From Melanopsichium pennsylvanicum (lineage: Eukaryota; Basidiomycota; Ustilaginomycetes; Ustilaginales), in assembly GCA_900208305.1 (NCBI GenBank), contig OAPG01000002.1:558001-622000 (forward strand): DNA of 64,000 bases, read 5' to 3'. Position numbers and translations under genes: made by a program. Numbering within the stretch: position 1 is the stretch's first letter; the number at the start of each line of letters is the position of its first letter. Below the pieces are notes generated by a model, which worked only from the letters and a program-made list of their open reading frames with translations, ran no database searches and was not told the origin of the DNA. Positions 29,575 through 43,045 of the stretch are shown here, piece after piece.

Positions 29575-32500
29575 ATGCCCAACACTTTTGGGCTCACAAG
29601 CCATGGATCAAATGTCCGCTCTCGCGGCACCTTTCGCAAACGTGGCGGCGGTCCACGATCTGGCTCTTTCAAGAGCGCAACTGAGAAAGCCATCGCTAAT
29701 GCCGCTGCCCAGCTCGTCAAAGGCGTCGAAGACGGTTCCGCCGTCGAAGAGCGCTTCCAAGAGGTCAAGGAGCGCGACGAGATTGACGAAAAGCTCGGCT
29801 TCCACCGTCTAGAGCAAGGAGAGACAAGACAAGCGTGGCTCGTCAACATGCACCCCACCCTCCTCCGCGATCCTGACCATCCTACCGGCAGAAGCGGTGT
29901 TGACTTTTACTTTATCGAAGACGACGCCAGCATGTTCAAAGCAACCGTCCTCTTCCAACCATACTTCCTCGTCGGTTGCAGACCGGGCACGGAAAGCTCG
30001 GTGGAGGAATGGCTCAGGCGCAGGTTCGAAGGCCTCCTCCAGTCAATACAGCGAGATCGTAAGGAGGATCTCAAACTCCCCAACCACTTGCTTGGTCATC
30101 AGCGACTCTACCTCAGACTCACCTTCCTCAATGTTCAAGATCTGCTCTCTGTGCGCAAGGAGCTGTTGCCCATCGCCAAAGCTGTACAGAAGAGACTCTC
30201 TGCAGTCGACACATACGCTGATGTACTCAGCGCCGCCTCGGCAGCAGCCGCCACCGCGTCGGTCGAGATCGAGATGGACACCATTGCCGGTTCTGCTGGT
30301 CTCGTGGGAGACGACGGCTGGACAGGAGGCCGAAAACGAGCTGCAGCGAGCGCTCTCGACCCTGCCGAATGCCTCGTAGACATTCGCGAATACGATATCC
30401 CATATTACCTTCGTGTCGCCATCGACAAAGACGTTCGAGTCGGTCTCTGGTACGATGTCAGCTTCCAAGACGGGATCGTCAGCCTCGAATCGGTCACTGA
30501 TCGTGTCAAGCGTGCCGACCCCGTCGTCATGGCTTTCGATATCGAGACCACCAAACAACCGCTCAAGTTTCCCGACGCCGAGACCGACGCTGTCATGATG
30601 ATTTCGTACATGATCGACGGTCAAGGATTCCTCATCACCAACCGTGAGATCGTCTCTGAGGACATTGAAGATTTCGAATATACCCCCAAGGACGAGTACG
30701 AAGGTCCCTTCATCATCTTCAACGAGCCTGACGAGCTTGGTGTTCTGCAACGCTTCTTCAGCCACTTTCGTGAGGCTAGGCCGACGGTGGTAGCAACGTA
30801 CAACGGTGACTCTTTCGATTTCCCATTCATCGATGCGCGTGCGCGTGCACATGGACTCAACATGATGAACGAGATCGGATTCGCAAAAGACTCGGATAAC
30901 GAGTACAAGTCGCGAGCCACAGCGCATCTGGATTGCTTCAGATGGGTACAGCGTGACTCATACCTTCCCCAGGGTTCGCAAGGTCTCAAGGCGGTGACTG
31001 TCGCCAAGCTTGGCTACGATCCCATGGAGCTCGATCCGGAGCTCATGACACCGTACGCCATCGAACAGCCCCAGACGCTCGCACAGTACTCTGTTTCCGA
31101 TGCCGTGGCGACATACTATCTCTACATGAAGTATGTCCATCCCTTCATTTTTTCGCTCTGCAACATCATCCCTCTCAATCCTGATGAAGTGCTCCGAAAA
31201 GGCTCGGGTACGCTTTGCGAGACACTGCTCATGGTACAGGCATTCAAGGGCAACATCATCATGCCCAACCGTCACGAAGATCCTGTCGGCAATACGTACA
31301 AGGGCCATCTCCTGGAGTCCGAGACATACGTCGGAGGCCACGTCGAAGCATTGGAAGCCGGTGTCTTTCGTTCCGATATTGAGACCGATTTCCGTGTCGA
31401 CCCTGCAGCCATCCAGCAGCTTATCGACGACCTCGATGCCGCGCTTCACTTCAGCATCCGCGAAGAAGGCCACCTTGCTATGGAGGACATTGAGAACTAC
31501 GACGAGGTCAAAGCAGAGATTCAAGCCATGCTCGAAGTGATGCGCGACAACCCGATCCGCAAAGATACCCCGCTCATCTACCATCTCGACGTCGCAGCCA
31601 TGTATCCCAACATCATGTTAAGCTACCGTCTCCAGCCGGATTCGATGGTGAGCGAAGCTATGTGCGCCACCTGTGACTACAATCGACCAGGTATGAAGTG
31701 CGACAAGCGCATGGACTGGGCATGGCGTGGCGAGTATTTCCCCGCCAAACGCGACGAGATCAACATGATCCGCAATGCGCTTGCCAACGAGACGTTCCCA
31801 CCAAGGGCTGCCCACCTTCCGCGCCGAATGTTCGAGGATCTTGAACAGAACGAACGTACCGCTCTTTTGCACAAGCGTCTGGGGGACTACTCCCGCAAGG
31901 TGTACAGGAAGACGCACGAGTCCAAAACGGTGATTCGCGAGGCTGTCATCTGCCAGCGTGAGAACCCGTTCTACATCAACACGGTGCGCGACTTCCGTGA
32001 CCGTCGATACGAGTACAAGGGCCTGCACAAGACGTGGAAGAAGAACCTCGATCAGGCTGACTCGCTCAACGACACCATCGAGGCGAAAAAGATGATCGTA
32101 CTGTACGACTCGCTGCAATTGGCGCACAAGTGTATCTTGAACTCTTTCTACGGTTATGTGATGCGGAAAGGTGCCAGGTGGTATTCAATGGAGATGGCTG
32201 GTATCACTTGTTTGACAGGAGCGAGCATCATTCAGATGGCCAAGGAGCTGGTGGAACGAATTGGACGACCCTTGGAATTGGATACTGACGGTATCTGGTG
32301 CATACTGCCCGGTGTCTTCCCAGAGGACTTCAAGTTCAAAGTCAAGGGAGGAAAGAAGTTTGGCATTTCCTACCCGTGCACCATGCTGAACCATCTCGTA
32401 CACGAAAAGTTCACCAACCACCAGTACCATGAACTCGTGGACAAGGAAACCGGCCGCTACGAGGTTCGCAGCGAAAACTCGATCTTCTTCGAACTCGACG

Positions 32501-35500
32501 GTCCGTACAAAGCTATGATCCTGCCCTCGTCCAAAGAGGAGGACAAGCTCCTCAAGAAACGTTATGCGGTCTTCAATCCCGATGGCTCTCTCGCAGAGTT
32601 GAAAGGGTTTGAGGTCAAGCGTCGTGGAGAGTTGCAGCTGATCAAAGATTTCCAAAAACAAATCTTTGAAAAGTTCTTGCTCGGCACCACCCTCGAGGAG
32701 TGTTATGCTGCGGTGGCCAAGGTCGCAAACCAGTGGCTCGATGTGCTCTACTCCAAGGGCTCGACACTGCATGACGAGGAGCTGATTGACTTGATTGCTG
32801 AGAACAAGTCTATGTCGAAAACGCTGCAAGAGTACGGTTCTCAAAAGTCGACTGCCATCACTACTGCAAAGAGGTTGGCCGAGTTCTTAGGCGCGCAGAT
32901 GGTCAAGGACAAAGGATTGGCCTGTAAGTTCATCATCAGCGCCAAGCCTTTCGGTGCGCCAGTGACGGAACGTGCGGTGCCTGTCGCGCTCTTCAACGCG
33001 GAGCCATCCGTGAAGCAGCACTATCTCAAGAAGTTCTTGAGGGACAACTCGATCACCGACTTTGACATTAGGAACATCCTCGATTGGAACTACTATATCG
33101 AGCGATTCGGAGGCGTCATCCAGAAGCTCATCACCATTCCTGCAGCGATGCAGAAAGTGTCCAATCCCGTGCCGAGGATTAGACACCCTGACTGGCTATT
33201 CAAGAGAGTGGCTGCGAGGGAGGACAAGTTCAAGCAGCGTAAGCTCACTGATGTCTTCCGTCCTGCTGCCAAGGCAACTTCGACAGAGTCTGCTTCCACG
33301 TTCAAGCCGGCAGCGGTGGCCAAAATTGTCGAAATTCAAGAGTCCGAAGTGGAAGAAGTGGTTCCAGACATGAACGTCGACTACTCCGGATGGGTTGCGG
33401 TGATGAAGAGGAAATGGCGTCGACAGCGCTTGCAGCGAGCAAAGGAACGCAAGGCGCGCGCGAACCCTGGCAGTGCCTTCTCGTCTACTCTCGGCAAAGG
33501 CACCGTCGGCTCTCTGTTCTCAAAGCGATCAGCCAACATGGCCGACGCCGTCTGGGACGTTGTTCAGATCTCGCCCACTGCGCGTCCGGGAGAATATCGA
33601 ATGTGGATCAGCATCGATCAACATCTCCAACCTCTCAAGCTCAAGATTCCCCGTCAGTTCTATGTCAACTTCAAGAGCAATCCTGGCAACGCGGTGTTCC
33701 TCGCCCACGCCTACTCAGCCGAAAGGGTCGTTAAGACTCTGCCTCGCGACACTCCCTGCAGACACTTGTACAGAATTACAGTGGATGAAGATGTGTATCA
33801 GGAGAACGAAGTGCACTTTTCCAACCTCATCCATCATCCAAATGTGGAAGGCGTCTACGAGAAGCAATTGCCGCTCGACGTTCGAGCGTTGATCCAGCTG
33901 GGGTCCACCGCTGTGTACGGACGCAGCAGCGACGCACAAAAGCTCAGCAAGGCTTTGGACGCAGGGTTCAGATTGCAGGATCTCTCGGCGCCTACTTCGG
34001 TCGACATCTCGCCGAGTCACAAGTATCTTGGTGGTGGTGTGGGCTATAGGTACTTCTACCTCTACCATGCGCACCGAGACCATCGACACGTGTTGAGTCT
34101 ATTCAGCCCTGAAGGCGAGATCAAGGTCCACATCGTGGACAGTGCAGGCTTACGACAAGTGCCCAATTTGGAGACCATGTATGCTGATCGTGTTGCGCAC
34201 ATGCGAAGATGTGGGAAGCTGCCCATGGATGGATCTGGCGTCTTTGAGTACGCCGATCACATGCGTGTGAATGTACGCATTCATACTTCGGCCAGCCGTG
34301 CTTTCAAGGCTCTCACAAAGGACCTCGCCACCCTGCGCTCTGCCAAGCAAGGCTCGGCCATGCTCGCTCTGTGCACTTCGAAAGATCAAGCGTACTACGA
34401 GACCCACCTGCCATCGATGGCTGAAGTGCCCATCATCAAAATCGCAGCAGCAGCCATGGAAGATGAGCTCCCGGCGCTTGGCTGGCAACTCTATTCGACG
34501 CGCAGAATGTTCCAGTGCTACCTCCGCGCGTCGTCATGGATCAAAGGTTGGATCGATCTTGCCTCGCACTTTGACTTGCCGCTGGGCAACATGCACAAGG
34601 ACTTTACCATTTTTGGCGCTGATATTGATTTTGCACGCAGATTGGTCAAGCAAGACATGGTGCTGTGGTGGTCGCCCCACCCGCAACCGGATCTCGGTGG
34701 AAGAGAGCAGGATATACATGCGCAGAGAAGGTGGGACGAAGAGGAAAGTTTGGAGATCAGTCACGGTGGCAGTTATGGCACCGTCTGTTTAGAGATTGGG
34801 CTGGTGGATTTGGCTGTGGATGCGGTCTTGCAGAGTGGCGTGGTCAACGAGATGGAGGGAAGCGGGTCTGGACTCGCCTTCGAGGGGGCTAGTCACAACC
34901 TGGACGAGTATTCAAGGGGCACCGTCGAGACGGCGACGTTTCTCGGCGATTCGGTTCTCACCTCAGCAGTGTTTGCAGCGGTCAAGGGTATGGTCAAGAC
35001 CTGGTACGCCACCAAGCGTCGCAACCGCTCGCCCTATGCCGCACTGCTTTCCGATAACTTTTGGCGCTGGGCGTCGTCCGACGGAAGTGCGCTATTCGAG
35101 CCTGCGCTGCAGCGCTTCTTGTTTGGATTAATGAAGAAGACGCTTCTCCAGCTTCTTGCCGAGTTCAAGCGACTCGGAGCCTCCATCGTTTATGCCAGCT
35201 TCAATCGACTCTTCTTGCTGACGAGTAAGCCAACTGCAGCAAACGCCATGGCTTATTCGAAATATCTATTGTCAGCCGTGACGAGTAGGGAGTTGTTCAA
35301 GCACCTTCAGTTGGACATCATACACTACTGGGAATATCTGCTCTGGATGGATAGTGCCAACTTTGGTGGTGTCATTGCCAAATCTGAGTCCTTGTTGGCT
35401 CCAGTGGAGAGCGAGGAAAATGGTGAGACGAGCCATGGAGGGGATGGCGAAAGTTTCAACGTCGAGATGAATTGGAACATTCAGACGTTCCTTCCGATAG

Positions 35501-36492
35501 CAGTGCAGGAGAAGTTCTCGGTTGCTGTAGGGTCGTTCATCTACAGCCTTTACGAGTACAAGCGGCGTGCTGTGGCGGCGGGCGATCTTGAACGTACTCC
35601 ACTTCGTGCCGTTTTGGAACCCAATACCCCAGCCAACCCTAACACGGACGCCAATTCGGAATCCGACGCTACCAAGAAAGCCGATTCTGTTGCTGCTGCG
35701 GGATCTCTGGCTCACACGGCAAAATTCACCCAGGATCTCATCAACCACACCACCACACGCAAGCTGCTCAAGCACCTTTCGACGCTCAAAGCCTCGATGC
35801 AAGCGTCGTCGGATGAGATCAATGCCGCCATCGCACGCGATGAAGACGAGGCGTACATCGACATGCTCACTGTGGAGCACAAGCGGATCTGGTCTTTCCC
35901 AAACCTGCCCGGATCGTGGCTCAACTTTTCAAATCCACTTTTGGAGCTGATCAAAACCACATGTGCCGTGCTGTCGCTTGCCAAGGAGCACTCCATTGAA
36001 GTGCAGATCCTCAAACGCAACCTGTTGGACATGATCAATGTTCGAGAGTTCAGCAGTGAGGCCGAATTTCGGAACCCTTGCGAGCCATTTAAAATCCCTT
36101 TGATTATCTGTACGTTTTGTAACGATGATCGAACGCTCGATTTGTGCAGAGATGCGGATCTCATGCCGGCGCATCCCAACCCAGAAAGGGGACCAATGTG
36201 GAAATGTGGCAAGTGCGCTTTCCCTTACAACGTTGCTCAACTCGAAACTCGACTCGTCGGCATTGCAAACGGATACCTCGAAAGCTTCCACTTGCAGGAT
36301 CTGAGGTGCAACAAGTGCGGTAGTGTCAAAAGGGACAACCTGGCTGGTTATTGCGATTGCTCAGGTTCATACGGTTTGATGATGACCAGAAAAGAAACGT
36401 TGAAAAAGCTCAAATCGTTAAAGACGATAAGCGAGTTCCATGGTTTGAGAACCGTAGCTGCGGTGGTGGATGCAACTCTAGCCATGGTTTGA
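29575..36492 (+). CDS. POL2: DNA polymerase epsilon catalytic subunit
   Basis: The leading-strand replicative polymerase of the nucleus. The intact 2305-residue protein (yeast Pol2 is 2222) has exonuclease motif I FDIETTK with D322 and E324, so proofreading should be active. Polymerase motif A is [13 protein letters not shown] (D672) and motif C is ELDTDG (D903, D905). The cysteines C697, C700, C709 and C793 correspond in spacing to the Fe-S cluster ligands of yeast Pol2. At 1221-1228 the sequence QRKLTDVF occupies the place of the yeast PCNA-binding box. The C-terminal half is the inactive B-family polymerase-exonuclease repeat. The end has two zinc/Fe-S-type cysteine modules, starting at C2179 and at CNKCGS near 2245. 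There is no intron. It is divergent from the asparaginase gene. Confidence 0.98.
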   Translation: MPNTFGLTSHGSNVRSRGTFRKRGGGPRSGSFKSATEKAIANAAAQLVKGVEDGSAVEERFQEVKERDEIDEKLGFHRLEQGETRQAWLVNMHPTLLRDPDHPTGRSGVDFYFIEDDASMFKATVLFQPYFLVGCRPGTESSVEEWLRRRFEGLLQSIQRDRKEDLKLPNHLLGHQRLYLRLTFLNVQDLLSVRKELLPIAKAVQKRLSAVDTYADVLSAASAAAATASVEIEMDTIAGSAGLVGDDGWTGGRKRAAASALDPAECLVDIREYDIPYYLRVAIDKDVRVGLWYDVSFQDGIVSLESVTDRVKRADPVVMAFDIETTKQPLKFPDAETDAVMMISYMIDGQGFLITNREIVSEDIEDFEYTPKDEYEGPFIIFNEPDELGVLQRFFSHFREARPTVVATYNGDSFDFPFIDARARAHGLNMMNEIGFAKDSDNEYKSRATAHLDCFRWVQRDSYLPQGSQGLKAVTVAKLGYDPMELDPELMTPYAIEQPQTLAQYSVSDAVATYYLYMKYVHPFIFSLCNIIPLNPDEVLRKGSGTLCETLLMVQAFKGNIIMPNRHEDPVGNTYKGHLLESETYVGGHVEALEAGVFRSDIETDFRVDPAAIQQLIDDLDAALHFSIREEGHLAMEDIENYDEVKAEIQAMLEVMRDNPIRKDTPLIYHLDVAAMYPNIMLSYRLQPDSMVSEAMCATCDYNRPGMKCDKRMDWAWRGEYFPAKRDEINMIRNALANETFPPRAAHLPRRMFEDLEQNERTALLHKRLGDYSRKVYRKTHESKTVIREAVICQRENPFYINTVRDFRDRRYEYKGLHKTWKKNLDQADSLNDTIEAKKMIVLYDSLQLAHKCILNSFYGYVMRKGARWYSMEMAGITCLTGASIIQMAKELVERIGRPLELDTDGIWCILPGVFPEDFKFKVKGGKKFGISYPCTMLNHLVHEKFTNHQYHELVDKETGRYEVRSENSIFFELDGPYKAMILPSSKEEDKLLKKRYAVFNPDGSLAELKGFEVKRRGELQLIKDFQKQIFEKFLLGTTLEECYAAVAKVANQWLDVLYSKGSTLHDEELIDLIAENKSMSKTLQEYGSQKSTAITTAKRLAEFLGAQMVKDKGLACKFIISAKPFGAPVTERAVPVALFNAEPSVKQHYLKKFLRDNSITDFDIRNILDWNYYIERFGGVIQKLITIPAAMQKVSNPVPRIRHPDWLFKRVAAREDKFKQRKLTDVFRPAAKATSTESASTFKPAAVAKIVEIQESEVEEVVPDMNVDYSGWVAVMKRKWRRQRLQRAKERKARANPGSAFSSTLGKGTVGSLFSKRSANMADAVWDVVQISPTARPGEYRMWISIDQHLQPLKLKIPRQFYVNFKSNPGNAVFLAHAYSAERVVKTLPRDTPCRHLYRITVDEDVYQENEVHFSNLIHHPNVEGVYEKQLPLDVRALIQLGSTAVYGRSSDAQKLSKALDAGFRLQDLSAPTSVDISPSHKYLGGGVGYRYFYLYHAHRDHRHVLSLFSPEGEIKVHIVDSAGLRQVPNLETMYADRVAHMRRCGKLPMDGSGVFEYADHMRVNVRIHTSASRAFKALTKDLATLRSAKQGSAMLALCTSKDQAYYETHLPSMAEVPIIKIAAAAMEDELPALGWQLYSTRRMFQCYLRASSWIKGWIDLASHFDLPLGNMHKDFTIFGADIDFARRLVKQDMVLWWSPHPQPDLGGREQDIHAQRRWDEEESLEISHGGSYGTVCLEIGLVDLAVDAVLQSGVVNEMEGSGSGLAFEGASHNLDEYSRGTVETATFLGDSVLTSAVFAAVKGMVKTWYATKRRNRSPYAALLSDNFWRWASSDGSALFEPALQRFLFGLMKKTLLQLLAEFKRLGASIVYASFNRLFLLTSKPTAANAMAYSKYLLSAVTSRELFKHLQLDIIHYWEYLLWMDSANFGGVIAKSESLLAPVESEENGETSHGGDGESFNVEMNWNIQTFLPIAVQEKFSVAVGSFIYSLYEYKRRAVAAGDLERTPLRAVLEPNTPANPNTDANSESDATKKADSVAAAGSLAHTAKFTQDLINHTTTRKLLKHLSTLKASMQASSDEINAAIARDEDEAYIDMLTVEHKRIWSFPNLPGSWLNFSNPLLELIKTTCAVLSLAKEHSIEVQILKRNLLDMINVREFSSEAEFRNPCEPFKIPLIICTFCNDDRTLDLCRDADLMPAHPNPERGPMWKCGKCAFPYNVAQLETRLVGIANGYLESFHLQDLRCNKCGSVKRDNLAGYCDCSGSYGLMMTRKETLKKLKSLKTISEFHGLRTVAAVVDATLAMV

Positions 36493-36915
36493 ACTGCGAG
36501 AGAAGAGCTCTCGAGGTTGGCGATCGGAAATACCATGTGATCGTGTGGACAAAAAGATATGAAGAAGAGTAATTACAGGTTTCAAGCATTGACAGATTGG
36601 GAAAGATGAAATTTGAGAGCGTTTGTTATACAGTGAGGATCATGTGGTTCAGTACAAGTATGAGTGAGCGATGAGAATTGTTGGGTCCTGGAACTGCTTT
36701 AGGGCATGGTCAGGGGGTTGGAAACCGACAAGCTGAGCGATGAACGGGATGGTTGCCCACCGTTTTGAGGGGCTGACATACCTTGTATCAGGGCGCTCTT
36801 CGAGTGTTTTTTTTATCAAACGAACAACGCTGCAAGACCATGATTTCCTAGGAAACGTCGTATCAACGGTTTATGAAACTATGACTTGCTTTGTATGAAA
36901 CAGTCAAAACGAACA

Positions 36916-36937
36916 ACAGCAGCAGCAGCAGCAGCAG
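36916..36937 (+). repeat. Short CAG repeat (non-coding)
   Basis: Seven CAG units in a row, followed by TAGCAG units, located about 430 bp after the POL2 stop. Confidence 0.85.
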
Positions 36938-38702
36938 TAGCAGTAGCAGATCATTTTAGATTCCACCACCGCTCCTTTCAGGAGAAACAATCTTTCCACC
37001 GGCATTGCGACTGGCAAGTTGAGCACTCCTCCTTGCACTCAACACCGAAAACGATGCAGCGAACAAAGCGGCCGATGCGGCAAACAAGGTTCTCTGTCTT
37101 GTAAGGATAGGTTGCATCTCTGGTTACTGTTGCCCGGTTGTGACGCAGAGGGGTAAGATGTTATTGGATGATAGTAGATAGTGTTTGCTTTGTGATGACA
37201 GCGATGGATGAAGGAGCGCAAATCAAGAGGATGATGTATGGATGCAGGTTGTTTGATTTTTAATTGTGTGTAGAGTGGTTGTAGATGTGGTGTTAAAATA
37301 TGGCTCTAAAAAGGAAGTGGAAATGATGTTTGGTAATGAGGATCAGCAACGTAATGGCTAGAGGAGCACGCTCAAAAGTGGTCTGTGTCCAGGTCAACCC
37401 TCTCACACGATACATGCCAATTCGCCACAAGAGCACGATACAGTACAGCACTACGTCAGCCAAGTTAAGGGCATGCCCACAACAAAAAAAAAAATGCGGG
37501 GTAGTCTTCCGCTGCAGAGGAGCAATCTACAGTTATGTATTGTGCCTATGCACTGTCGGTTTAGTCAGCTTGTCTATCCGGACCTGCCTTACAGAGCAAC
37601 AGGGTAACGTTCCAAGTGGGGTGAGCGCGTCCCCGTGAAGGTCTGAAATTTTCAAGACCCTCTTGGGGCCTGGCCTGGAACATGTCTTGAGACTTGGGTT
37701 TTATCGTACGAAAGATTCTGATATTACGAGACACTTGTTGCGGTCAGGTGCAAGCAAACTAGGTGTTCATTCGGTCGTCTATCGGCCTGTCACGCGAGAC
37801 CAACCGTGACACGCCAAGGTCGGACCAGATCAGCGCTTTTTCAAAGAGGCAGCCTAGCCTAGCCATGTGATCCGAAAGCGTCTATGTGTGTAGCTCTTGC
37901 AAACAAAGACAGCTTCGAGATTCTGACAAGGATAATCATGCTACAGTATCTTGTTGATCTGCTGATACGGTCTCCAGAGTTAACCGATCTACGTCGGAGC
38001 AAAGTACGACAGGGAACGACATAGGTGGTCCACCCGATGCGGAGAAGTGGCCGCCTCTGATTGGACCCATTCCCCACTTCTGCAAGACAATCCGTTGCAT
38101 GAATAGATTTTTTTTTGCTGCAAGCGCCTCCTTGCAACTCAAGAAATTCGGTTGCGGATGTAGGTGTACGTGTCAAGACCAGCTAGTTTGATCGGGAAAG
38201 AACGAGGCTGAGCGCATTCTCAATCTCTTTCACTCTTGCCCTGCTTTACTGACTTGATCATTGCTCGAGCCAAAGCTTTGAGCTCCTAGGTCAGCGTACA
38301 ATTGCGCACTCTGGCATCAATTTAAAAAGGTTTCGAATCTGCTAAAGATAAGTGGTTCGTGGTTTTTACATGAAAGGACAAGCCGTGGAATTGATCGATT
38401 GTGGAATTTCGAGATTCGGGAAACCCATTCAGTGATTGTAGCTTGCTGGTAGAGGTGAATTTGGTGAATTTGCAACTTGAAAACAAAGCAAATTTTTGAA
38501 AATGTCTTCTTTTTTTAGTGTAGCTGAGACACGGCCACGCCCAAGGAGAAGCAGCAGCTCAAAGTTTTCCGAAAAGCGGAAGACGGGACAATGTATGGCA
38601 AAGGAGAGAGTGTGTCAAAAGTTGCTCAGGCCACAAAAAAAGAGATAAAAAAAAATCGAACTGAACTTTTTCAAACCTTGTTCGTGATCACCTGGCATTG
38701 TA

Positions 38703-38769
38703 TCAATCAGTCAATCGATCGATCGATCGATCAATTAATCAATTAATCAATCAATCAATCAATCATCAT
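38703..38769 (+). repeat. Tetranucleotide tract of AATC/GATC/AATT units
   Basis: About 67 bases of four-base units: AATC, then GATC repeated, then AATTAATC, then AATC repeated. The GATC part is self-complementary and could form a cruciform. Confidence 0.9.
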
Positions 38770-40111
38770 GCTGCTTTGGACAGAGTTCGAAAAGCAATCA
38801 CATGAGCCAATTTCTGAAGCTAGGAAGGTGCAGAGGTGATTCTAAGGCGAAAAGAAGTGACATCTGGTTTCGAAATCGTTACGAACCACCAGCCGGTCAA
38901 CGCCGACACAGACTCTATTGTATCTTGGTCGTCCCAAGCAGAACGCAACGAGTATGTCTGCCTGCATGAAAACACGCCCCGCGGGGAGGGGAGGGGGAGG
39001 AAGAGACAATCGAGAGCGAATCATATACCGTAGAGCAAAGACGAGAACGAGGAAAATTCCAGTCAAAATTCACCGAGGCAATCACTACCAAAGAGGCATG
39101 CGTCACTGCTGCAGGTCACAGCCTTTCGAGATCGACCGACACCAGCAGACCAGTAGAGTAAATTTACAGTAAATTACAGTTCTGCGTCTGCGCTGTGTGT
39201 TCTTTCTGTTCCTGTGCTCTTAGTTGCCGGTGAGCTCTACACCTTTTCGCAAAGCGGAGTCTCCAGGTTGTGGCAGAGTGAGGAGCTCCAGACCCTTTGT
39301 TTTTTTTTTTCCCTCACTCACTCACTCACGTCAATCACTCAATCATTGCTCCAGTTCTCAGAAAGCCATTTTGAACCGAATGCGTGCTCAAAAGAAATCT
39401 TTTCTCTCTCTTCTCTCATTGGCCCGAGCTCTACTGTATGTCGTGCCAACTCCTCCACTCTTCGTGCAGAGGTGACCCTGCTTCCATCACTCTCTTCGCC
39501 TTTGCTCCGACATTTGCCCACACGTCACTCTGAAAACTAGAGTCATGGAGCAAGAGCTGTCAACTTAAGCCAAAGAGCACGCCCGGTTCAGAATTCGGTC
39601 GCTTCCGAACCTCTTACCCAGTCAATCCCCGGTCTGGCACAGCGACCAAAAAATTGAGGCAATTTGCTCGCTTAGGAATTTGCCGTGACTTAGAGCACTC
39701 GAGTACCTGATCCAGACTCAGTATAGCAGTGTGGCGGTCAGGAGAGTGGTAGGATTGGTGTGGTTCGATTTGGTCTGTGCCCTTGCCGCCTCCGCGTTTG
39801 CATCACTGCACTCGGTCAGTCACTCGTCGCTTCTTCTGTCTCACTCTCCTCGCTCTCTCAGTTCAAATTTCTCTGCTTCTCTGTGTTTTAAGCGTCTCTG
39901 TCTGGCTTTCTTGTTCGGCTGAATCTTGTATCCATCTATTCAGCTCTCACTTGCTGCTCACCTTTCGCTTCCCCCTACACCATCACCACCATCATCTCAT
40001 CGCTCATCGGTTCTTCCGTCTGACTTGAACCCCAAGTCCATCGTCGCTCCCTTTCCTCACACTGATCAAGTTCTCCGATCATAGTCAACACCGTTCTTGC
40101 TGCTGGCAAGC

Positions 40112-42367
40112 ATGGCGCCACACCACTCCTCCGCTCCCAAGAGGGACGTTCACAACCCGCTTTTGTTTGAGTGTGCCTGGGAAGTTGCAAACAAGGTCGG
40201 TGGTATTTATACGGTCATCAAGACAAAGGCTCCCGTTACTCACCAGGAGTATGGCGACCGCTATACCCTCATCGGTCCCTTATCCTACAAGAGCGCACCC
40301 ATGGAGGTAGAGGCGCTCGAACCAGAGGACCCTCTTCTCAAACAAACCCTGGATAGCATGCGTGATGCTGGCGTCAAATTCCTCTACGGCCGCTGGCTCA
40401 TCGAGCGAGCTCCTCGAGTTCTGCTTTTCGATACTTCGTCCATGTACCACCGCATGGACGAGTGGAAGGGCGACCTCTGGAATCTCGCCGGAATTCCCAC
40501 ACCCTCGCACGACCACGAGACCAACGAGACTCTTGTATTTGGTTATCTTGTAGCATGGTTTTTGGGCGAATACTCGAGTCGTGAGCGCAAGCGTGCCATC
40601 ATCGCCCACTTTCACGAGTGGCAGGCTGGTCTGGCCATCCCCCTTTGCAGGAAGCGTCACATTGACGTAACCACCATCTTCACCACCCATGCCACTTTGC
40701 TCGGACGATACCTCTGCGCAGGTAGCGTCGATTTCTACAACAACCTCCAGTACTTTGATGTCGACCATGAAGCCGGCAAGCGTGGCATCTACCACCGATA
40801 CTGTGTCGAGCGTGCTGCCGCCCATTGTGCCGATGTGTTCACCACAGTCAGCCACATCACCGCGTACGAGTCCGAGCACTTGCTCAAGCGCAAACCCGAT
40901 GGTGTCCTCCCCAACGGTCTCAACGTAGTCAAGTTCTCGGCTATGCACGAATTCCAGAACCTTCACGCCCAGGCCAAGGCAAAAATCAACGAATTTGTCA
41001 AAGGTCACTTTTATGGTCACTACGATTTCGACCTGGACAACACCCTCTACTTTTTCACCGCAGGTAGATACGAGTACCGCAACAAGGGTGTCGACATGTT
41101 TATCGAATCGCTTGCCCGACTCAACTACAAGCTTCAGAAGGCCGGATCCAAGACCACCGTTGTGGCTTTCATCATCATGCCCGCCGCGACCAATTCGTAC
41201 ACCATCGAAGCGCTCAAGGGCCAAGCTGTGACCAAGCAGCTGCGTGACACTGTAGAGCAGATCCAAGCCCGTGTCGGCGAACGTCTGTTTGAAAGGATGG
41301 CGCGATACCACGGCGAGACGGGAAGCGATGTCATCGACCCTGCTACCTTGCTTTCAGATGCAGACAAGATTGCCCTCAAGAAGCGCATCTTTGCTCTCAA
41401 GCGCAACTCGCTCCCTCCCGTAGTAACTCACAACATGCAGAATGACGACAGCGACCCCATCCTCAACCAAATCCGCCGTGTTCAGTTGTTCAACCGCACC
41501 AGCGACCGCGTCAAGGTCATCTTCCACCCTGAATTCCTCAACGCCAACAACCCGATCCTCGGTTTGGATTACGAAGAGTTCGTCCGAGGTTGCCACTTGG
41601 GTGTCTTCCCCTCATACTATGAGCCATGGGGCTACACTCCCGCAGAGTGCACCGTCATGGGTGTTCCCTCGATCACGACCAACCTCTCCGGTTTCGGCTG
41701 CTTCATGGAAGACACGATCGAACGCGGCGAAGACTACGGAATCTACATTGTCGATCGCCGCATGAAGTCGGTCGAAGACTCGGTCAACCAGCTCACCGAT
41801 CAAATGTTCCAATTCTCTCAGAAGACCCGTCGTCAACGTATCAACCAGAGAAATCGCACCGAACGCCTTTCGGAGCTTTTGGATTGGAAGCGCTTGGGTC
41901 TGGAGTATGCCAAAGCGCGCCAGCTTGCACTGCGCCGTGCATACCCGGACAGCTTCGATGAGCACGACACGATCGAAAGCTACTTTGACGATATTCACGA
42001 TCAAGGCAAGATGCCTCCACCTCTTTCCATGCCCGGTTCGCCCAAGTTTGCCGACGGTGCAAGGACACCGGGTGAATTTGGCACTTTGACCGAGGAGCTA
42101 CAAGGATTGAGGACGAGCGACTACAAGGGTCATCAGCAGTTCTGGAAGACCATGAGTCAGCATGGTAGTGACGACGAGGAGGAAGAGGCGTACAGGTATC
42201 CGCTGGTGATGAAATCGAGGCAGAGGGGCACCAGTGTTGGCAGCATGAGCGGCGCTAGCACACCCGGGTTGGGCGGTGGAAAGTTCTTGTCCAGTGCCGA
42301 TCTGGATCGGGCTGATGCTGCGCTTAGCAACCACAGCGGACCCAATGGAAACGGCAACGGCTACTAA
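40112..42367 (+). CDS. GSY1: Glycogen synthase (GT3 family)
   Basis: Transfers glucose from UDP-glucose to growing glycogen in the cytosol. The 751-residue protein has the N-terminal UDP-glucose-binding segment [35 protein letters not shown] and the catalytic C-terminal [19 protein letters not shown]. The arginine cluster [17 protein letters not shown] corresponds to the glucose-6-phosphate-responsive region of fungal and animal enzymes. The C-terminal tail (about 640-751) is acidic and then Ser/Gly-rich ([15 protein letters not shown]), a likely site of inhibitory phosphorylation. The ATG at 40112 (AAGCATGGCG) was chosen; the open frame extends only five non-ATG codons upstream. No intron is seen in the coding region. 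Confidence 0.96.
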   Translation: MAPHHSSAPKRDVHNPLLFECAWEVANKVGGIYTVIKTKAPVTHQEYGDRYTLIGPLSYKSAPMEVEALEPEDPLLKQTLDSMRDAGVKFLYGRWLIERAPRVLLFDTSSMYHRMDEWKGDLWNLAGIPTPSHDHETNETLVFGYLVAWFLGEYSSRERKRAIIAHFHEWQAGLAIPLCRKRHIDVTTIFTTHATLLGRYLCAGSVDFYNNLQYFDVDHEAGKRGIYHRYCVERAAAHCADVFTTVSHITAYESEHLLKRKPDGVLPNGLNVVKFSAMHEFQNLHAQAKAKINEFVKGHFYGHYDFDLDNTLYFFTAGRYEYRNKGVDMFIESLARLNYKLQKAGSKTTVVAFIIMPAATNSYTIEALKGQAVTKQLRDTVEQIQARVGERLFERMARYHGETGSDVIDPATLLSDADKIALKKRIFALKRNSLPPVVTHNMQNDDSDPILNQIRRVQLFNRTSDRVKVIFHPEFLNANNPILGLDYEEFVRGCHLGVFPSYYEPWGYTPAECTVMGVPSITTNLSGFGCFMEDTIERGEDYGIYIVDRRMKSVEDSVNQLTDQMFQFSQKTRRQRINQRNRTERLSELLDWKRLGLEYAKARQLALRRAYPDSFDEHDTIESYFDDIHDQGKMPPPLSMPGSPKFADGARTPGEFGTLTEELQGLRTSDYKGHQQFWKTMSQHGSDDEEEEAYRYPLVMKSRQRGTSVGSMSGASTPGLGGGKFLSSADLDRADAALSNHSGPNGNGNGY

Positions 42368-43045
42368 TCCGCATCTTGCACAGCATCATCTCTTCTTACT
42401 TGCCATGTGCAATTTCTATCAGCCACATCTCATCAAGTGTCATTCTTCATTTGCCCCCATGGCCCCGTTGCCAGCTCACCTTCTCTTTTCTGATCTCGGT
42501 CTCATTCTTGGTTCCGCCCCTCATTTCACAATCACATGTTCGATCTCCATGTTACGGCACAATGTCGCGTCCTGTATGTCTACAATTATCATCACTAGGC
42601 CACCACCATCAATGGAACCGTAAGTCTCTTTTGTGTATCTATCGTTTGGGGATTGTGCGTGCTGCCTTTTCGTTTTTTTTGCTTTGTGTGCTTACATAAA
42701 AGCAAGCCGATGAAAAATCATATATCGGATTTCGGTGAGCATCGATCGGGTCGATGAGAAGAATCCACGTGATGCGGACCAAAAAGGTCAAATTCGGAAG
42801 AAGACTAAGTTATGCTCTCCCTCCGTGTCTCTCTCTCCCTTGATTTTGGTTTTTTGGAATCAGCGGACAGTTGAAGTTTCTTCTTGGATCAGCTCACACT
42901 CACAACTCAAAGACCATCACCATAAACCAACTATACATTGGTGAATTCCTTTTTTCCATCCTTTTCCTCCGATTAAAAGCCACGTATATTGAAATCGAAT
43001 CAAGTATACGACCAAACACGCATCGTTTGGCTCCTCATACACATC
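42368..43045. other. Tandem spacer, glycogen synthase to mitochondrial protein gene
   Basis: 678 bp with a T-run near 42672 and C/T-rich sequence at 42810-42860. No gene is supported. Confidence 0.45.

Larger units (their letters stand above)
36493..40111. other. 3.6-kb gene-free stretch between POL2 and glycogen synthase
   Basis: The longest non-coding stretch in the window. Both flanking genes point the same way, so it holds the POL2 3' region and the glycogen synthase promoter. ORFs reach only about 110 codons and show no motif. It contains a CAG run (36916-36937), a GATC/AATC/AATT tetranucleotide tract (38703-38769), TACAGTA/TACTGTA heptamers at 37439, 37942, 39165 and 39432, an imperfect hairpin near 37639-37659, T- and A-runs, and C/T-rich sequence with CACT repeats (39311-39350) upstream of the glycogen synthase start. 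A non-coding RNA or a short spliced gene cannot be excluded. Confidence 0.5.

Noticed and set aside
36886..37104. 72-codon ORF with an alanine run
   Set aside because: It is created by the CAG repeat read in another frame, with no support around it.
37639..37659. Imperfect hairpin GGTCTGAAA...TTTCAAGACC
   Set aside because: Short and imperfect, with no neighbouring RNA-gene signals; not enough to call an RNA gene.
38703..38769. Tetranucleotide tract considered as a CRISPR-like array
   Set aside because: There are no spacers; it is a simple microsatellite.
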